In this document: one piece after another, positions 59,100 to 64,000 of the stretch
Numbering within the stretch: the first letter of the stretch is position 1
How the letters are laid out: each line of letters opens with the position of its first letter
NCBI RefSeq assembly: GCF_018446385.1
Contig: NW_024589891.1
Location: forward strand, 62,001 to 126,000
DNA length: 64,000 nucleotides
Direction of reading: 5' to 3'
DNA from: Zingiber officinale
Lineage: Eukaryota > Streptophyta > Magnoliopsida > Zingiberales > Zingiberaceae
Translations under genes and position numbers: made by a program
The notes under the pieces: generated by a model
Database searches by the model: none
What the model saw: the letters and a program-made list of their open reading frames with translations, nothing else
What the model was told of the DNA's origin: nothing

Positions 59100-59883
59100 T
59101 ATTTTGCCACTAATCTAGGGGGAGGAAAAAGAAGCTAATTTTTTTTTTTAATCATTTTTTTTTGCTAAGTCCTTATCAAAATTTTTTGTGACTTTCTCAA
59201 ATTTAACCAAGCCTTTTTAAAGTTTTTATCAAAATATTTTTAAAGATAAAGTTTTTATCAAAATATTTTAAAGCTAAGTTTTTATCAAAATATTCTTAAA
59301 GCTGAAATATTTATCAAAATATTCTTAAAGCTGAAATATTTATCAAAATATTTTTAATGCTTAAGTTTAGCTAAGTTTTTGTTGAAAAAACTAAGTATTT
59401 TCAAAGCATTTCTAATTTAGCTAAGTGTTTTTTTAAAGCTTAAGTTTAGCTAAGTTTTTGTTGAAAAAGCTAAGTAATTTTCAAAACTTAAGTTTAGCTA
59501 AGTTTTTGTTGAAAAAACTAAGTATTTTCAAAGCATTTTTTTAATTATTTTTAAAGCTAAAATTTAGCTAAGTCCTTTTAAAAGCTAAGATAATTTCAAT
59601 GCTTAAAAATTAACTAAGTTTTTTTTAAGTTTTACCCTTCAGGGGGAGCTTAAGTTAAACAGAGTAAAAACCTTTTTATCACGCAACTTTTCCTTCCTAA
59701 ATTGTTTTTGATATATGACAAAGGGGGAGAGAATAGTCAAAAGTTAAGGGGAGTGATAAATTAAGGGGGAGCTAATACTCAGTGAGAAAATACTATATTT
59801 TTCTTTAAATATTTTTTTTCATTAAACTGCTATATATTTACTTAACTTTTGAACCTGGTTGCCTTAATGAAAAAGGAGGAGAT
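59100..59883 (+). repeat. 3' non-coding tail with polypurine motifs and tandem repeats
   Basis: Repeats of aagctaagtttttatcaaaatattttta run over about 59210-59600. Polypurine motifs lie at about 59116-59124, 59641-59647, 59720-59730, 59763-59771 and, next to the 3' LTR, 59871-59881 (aaaaggaggag). Multiple polypurine motifs upstream of the LTR are known from Sireviruses. Confidence 0.75.
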
Positions 59884-61222
59884 TGTTGGTGCAGGAAGCA
59901 CCAGACGATTAAACCTGTGTTTTGATAATGACAAAGGATTCAAAAGTTAAGATGTCTTGTTATCTAATAAGGTTGATTGAGCTTGCAGAAAAGTCCTAAG
60001 TTGTCTTAGGCAAAAGTCCTAGTGGATTCTAGGCAGGTGGAAAATCCTAAGGGGTGGTAACCCTACATGATGAAAAGTCCTAGCTGCAGCTAGGTTATGG
60101 AAAACCCTAGGGGAGGTAACCCTACGTTATGAAAAACCCTAGGGGGAGGTAACCCTAGGTTCTAGGGGGTGGTAAACCTAGGAGGAAAGTCTAGTCAGTC
60201 TGGAGGACCGGTCTGACAACAGGTAACTTCTCTTGAGAGGAGTAGGTGAGGGCACATTCCCCGGTGAGGGAACAGTAGGCGTCGGTTCAACCTAGGATTT
60301 TTGAAGAAAATCCAAAGTCAGAACTGGACAGTCTGAAGGCTGTCAAAGTTATTTTTTTTACATATTATCTGCTATATGCTAACTTTGTTTTACAGGAGAC
60401 TAAGACTTTATGCAGGGTTAGAATCGATCGAGATTGATCGACCGAATGTCTGGATCGGTCGACTGAACCTCCAAGCAGCAAGATCATAGTTCCAGCGAGT
60501 GGACCGGGTTCGACCAAGGGATCGGTCGACCGAACCTCGAGATCGGTCGACCGAACTGAGGATAAGTAGTGACGTAGTTGAGCTGAGTTGATTGGACCAA
60601 ATGAGCTGGGGATCGATCGATTGAACATCAAGATCGATCAACTGAATGAAGAAACTCTATCTGAGCAGTAGAACCGGGATTGGAAGGAAGGCCGATTTAG
60701 GTGGGATCGGTCGACTGAACTTAGGGATCGGTCGACCAATCCGGTTCGAGTCAAACCTGATCCTGAGATTAGTGGATCTGGATCAGGTCTGAAGAAGCTA
60801 TAAAAAGGAGCCTTGCCAGCACTACAATACAACAATTTCTACACAAACGATCTTTCAAGCTACGAGCCACGCCGAAACGACTCAACGACGCTCAGCTGTT
60901 GTTTCGACAAATTGACGAACCAATTCATAATCATTTATTATCGGTATAATTTGTTTTAAGTTCAGTACTTGTACCTATATATTTGTAAAGAATTTCAGAT
61001 CTATAGTGATTGCCTAACATAAGCGATCAACGATCTTGGGCCTTGGCGTAGAAGTCGCCATAGGCTCCGAACCTAGTAAAACAAATCTTGTTAGCGTTGC
61101 TTGTCTTTTTCATTCTTTATTCCACTACATTTACTTTGAGTTTTCTTAAAAGAACGAGAAAGCAACGCGTGCTATTCCCCCCCCCCCCCCCCCCTCCCCT
61201 CTAGCACGTCTAGGATCCTACA
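59884..61222 (+). repeat. 3' LTR of the Sirevirus element
   Basis: 1339 bp. Begins TGTTGGTGCAGGAAGCACC and ends CACGTCTAGGATCCTACA, with the same two arrays and a TATA box (60799-60807) as the 5' LTR. A run of about 18 C at 61177-61194 may be miscounted in assembly. Confidence 0.9.
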
Positions 61223-64000
61223 CAACCTTGCCTTGTAGGTAATAATATTACCATCCATGACGATTTTCTTCTTGAAAACTCATTTGCACCCTATAGGTGT
61301 AATGCCTTCAGGTGGGTCCGTCAAGTTCCAAACTTGGTTTTCGTACATGGAATCCATTTCGGACTTCATGGTTGTAAGCCACTTATCCTTTTTTGAACTA
61401 TTCAAAACTTCTTCATAATCAATAGGTTCCTCATCCTCAATGAGTAACACATCATTCTATTTTTTTACAAGAGATCCATATCTCTCAGGAATATTACGTG
61501 TCCTACCTGATCTACAAGGAGGTTCTGTTATAATCGGTTGTGGTTCTTAACTAAGAATCTCATTAGTATTTATTATAGTCCCTTGAACTTCATTAAGTTC
61601 AACCATACTCCCACTTGCTTCCTGTAAGAGAAATTCTTTCTCTAGGAAGGTAGCATGCCTTGAAACAAATACTTTTTGTTCCAAGGGATGATAGAATTGG
61701 TAACCTTTAGTTTCCTTAGGGCATCCAATAAATAAATACTTATCAAACTTGGAGTCCAATTTGTCTGATATAGTCCTCTTCACATAAGCAGAATATCCCC
61801 ATATCTTCAAATAAGATATGAGGTTTCTTACTAATCTATACCTTATATAGAGTAGTTGAGATTGCCTTCATCGGGACTCTGTTGAGCAAGTAAACAGCTA
61901 TCATGAGTGCATAACCCCAAAAGTTCTTTGAAAGATCTGCACGATCCATCATGGATCTAACCATGTCTAACAAGGTTTGATTATGCCTTTCTGATACACC
62001 ATTATGTTGTGGCGTATAAAGCGGAGTCCATTATGACAATATACCATTATCCCTTAGATAATTTAGAAACTTTTGACTTAAATATTCACCACCTCGATCG
62101 AATCAACGTATCTTAATATTTTTACCAAGTTATTTCTCTAATTCATTTCTGAATTCTCTAAACTTTTCAAAGGCTTCAGACTTATGTTTCATTAGATACA
62201 CATAACCATAATGAGAGTGATCATCAATGAAAGTAATGAAGTAGCTATAACCTCCTAATGTATGAGTTGTCATTTGCCCACATATATCGGTATGTATGAG
62301 TCCAAGTAACTCATCAACTCGTTCACCATTTCGAGAAAAAGGTAACTTTGTCATCTTGCCTTTTAAACATAAATCACATGTATCTAATTCAAATGATTCA
62401 AGAACTGCAATCTTTTACAATTCGGACATTCATTTCTTGCTTATATGCCCAAGGCGACAATGCCATGAGTAAGAGGTTAATTTCTTATCTATTCGGGCGT
62501 GTTTATTGCTCTTTTCGATATTGACTACGTCACTAGATATATCTAACACGTAGATATCATTGCATAAAGTTCCAGTGCCATAAAGAACGTCATTTAAGGT
62601 TATATAATAATAATTGTTACTAAAAGTTAAATGAAAACTTTTTCTATTTAAGCAAGAAATAGAAACAATGTTCTTTATTAATGTTGGAACAAAATAATAA
62701 TTATCTAATTCTAAGACAAGTCCACTAGGAAACTTTAACAAGTATGTTCTGATGGCGACTACAACAACCTTTGCTCCATTCCCAACTCGTAGACTTGTTT
62801 CTCACTTGACAAGTCTTCTGTTATTCCTTAGCCCTTGTATATCATTACATATATGTGAGCCACACCTAGTATCCAATATCCAAGTGTGTGAGGAAATAAC
62901 ATGACAATCAATAATGAAAATATCTGAAGAGGATGAGGCATCGGATGTCTTATTCTTCTTCACGGACTCAAGATAGATCTTGTAGTTTTTTCGCGAGTGT
63001 CCTATCTTGCCACAATGATGACATGAGCCCTTTTGTGCCAGTTCTACTGTCTTGGCCCTTTTGCTCTTCCCTTTAGCCTGATGTTTTGGCTTCCTCTTAG
63101 AACCTTTCTTGGAGGAGTTTACTAACATCATAGTTTTCTGTTCACACTTAACAGAAGGCTCCACAGTCTTGAGCATATTTATCATCTCGAGGATAGTCGA
63201 TTCCAAATTGTTCATCCGATAGTTCATCACAAATTTTGAATGACTTCTCGATAAACTATGTAGAATTAAGTCAATACTTAACTCATGATCCAGTGTAAAA
63301 TCGAGTGATGCTAAATGCTCTATGTAGCCATTCATCTTTAATATGTATTGTATTACAGACGAACCCTCCTACATCTTTGAGCAAAATAGATACTTGGAGA
63401 TCTCAAACCTTTCAGATCTAGCTTGCTTATCAAATAACTCACGAAGATGATAGACAATATCATAAGCATCCAAATGCTCATGCTATTTCTATAATTCAAG
63501 AGTCATAGTTGCTAGCTTGATGCAACTAACAAGTACAGAATCATCCTTATGTTTCTGAAGGGCCAACAATTGGTCCACAGTTGCATCAGCATCAAGACTA
63601 GTGGGAAGAGGCTGATCAAGGACATAAGTTAGCTTCTCAGCTTTGAGAATAATTCTCAAATTTCGAAACCAGTCCAAGAAGTTCGTCCCAGTCAGTTTGT
63701 TTTAGTCCAAAATTGAACGCAGATTAACATAAGTCATAATTAAATGATTAACCTAGAAAAAAAAATGAGAATGTATAAGAGACATGATTTTATTTATGTA
63801 AACAATTTACATAAAAACCCGCTTATTTATCAAATTCAAATACCCTTATTTTGAATTCGGGAGATGGTAGGTTTTCTCCAAGTGAGTTGATATCCACCAT
63901 AGATAAGAATAACCTTGACTTTGGACAACAAGACATTCTTAGCTATAGCGGTAGAGAACATATTTACCGATTGCATATCACTTATATACAACTATCACAT

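Larger units (their letters stand above)
51698..61222 (+). mobile_element. Copia element of the Sirevirus type, 9.5 kb, both LTRs
   Basis: LTRs at 51698-53069 and 59884-61222; 5-bp duplication caacc at 51693-51697 and 61223-61227. A primer-binding site for initiator tRNA-Met (TTGGTATAAGAGC) follows the 5' LTR. Parts in order: gag (53.28-54.2 kb, zinc knuckle CYGCNKKGHIKVNC at 53885-53926), protease (about 55.57 kb), integrase (about 55.9-56.8 kb), reverse transcriptase (about 57.1-57.84 kb, YIDDIIFG), RNase H (about 58.1-58.6 kb). A 1.3-kb non-coding tail with repeated aagggggag motifs follows, a Sirevirus trait. Pol is broken at several points, so it is a fossil. The LTRs differ at about one base in ten by eye, suggesting a few million years. 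Confidence 0.9.
51291..64000 (-). mobile_element. Minus-strand Copia element interrupted by a Sirevirus insertion
   Basis: Its own DNA is 51291-51697 and 61223-64000. Going leftward from the right edge: gag (about 63.7-62.8 kb, zinc knuckle CHHCGKIGHSRKNYK), protease region (about 62.9-62.4 kb), integrase (about 62.4-61.5 kb, DICGQMTTHTLGGYSYFITF), and reverse transcriptase (about 61.4-61.2 kb and 51.7-51.3 kb). RNase H and the left LTR are missing here, and the right LTR is beyond the window. It is broken in several places. The other element sits in the reverse transcriptase part with a 5-bp duplication, so this one is older. Confidence 0.82.

Overview
The window is nuclear DNA of a flowering plant. 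Spliced genes with plant-only products, a plastid-targeted starch enzyme and dense LTR retrotransposon nests show this. The steep GC-rich starts of several genes and an Au-type SINE fit a monocot, but I cannot name the species. Five host genes lie in gene-rich patches separated by retrotransposon blocks. Left patch (1-20.5 kb): the 3' part of a phage-type organellar RNA polymerase gene (RpoT, +, 254-6273), a MYB-CC transcription factor of the PHL7 type (-, 7507-9991), the small subunit of ADP-glucose pyrophosphorylase (+, 13457-17926), and a conserved plant protein of unknown role with an EAR-like motif (-, 18293-20308). The last two converge tail to tail. The MYB-CC and pyrophosphorylase genes diverge from a shared region of about 3.4 kb that holds three G-boxes next to the pyrophosphorylase start. 

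First transposon block (20.5-29.9 kb): two hAT-type non-autonomous elements, a fold-back MITE split by a SINE, and a nest of four LTRs. An old LTR (22117 to about 29874) holds a reverse-strand solo LTR (22300-26783), which itself holds a 2.6-kb solo LTR and a hAT element; the old LTR also holds another solo LTR (27605-29084). Three of these insertions have perfect 5-bp target duplications and the hAT has a perfect 8-bp one. 

Middle patch (30.2-42.4 kb): a complete eight-exon TBC-domain Rab-GAP gene (30686-32574) and an intronless secreted DOMON protein of the AIR12 type (41707-42276). Between them is a broken Ty3/Gypsy element of the Tat type (33896-40374) with both LTRs, a minisatellite and an antisense open region. 

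Right block (42.4-64 kb): only transposons and their debris. It holds a decayed minus-strand Copia element with terminal repeats near 42.9 and 49.3 kb, a curious GVDP-repeat open frame (43745-44344), a Gypsy LTR-gag fragment (49.6-51.3 kb), and a 9.5-kb Copia/Sirevirus element (51698-61222) that jumped into the reverse transcriptase region of another minus-strand Copia element running off the right edge. 

I found no clearly new biological system. The most unusual items are the four-level LTR nest, the shared GATC-palindrome arrays in LTRs, the GVDP tandem-repeat frame open on both strands, two GC-AG introns in neighbouring genes, and a DOMON protein that lacks both a cytochrome b561 domain and a GPI tail.
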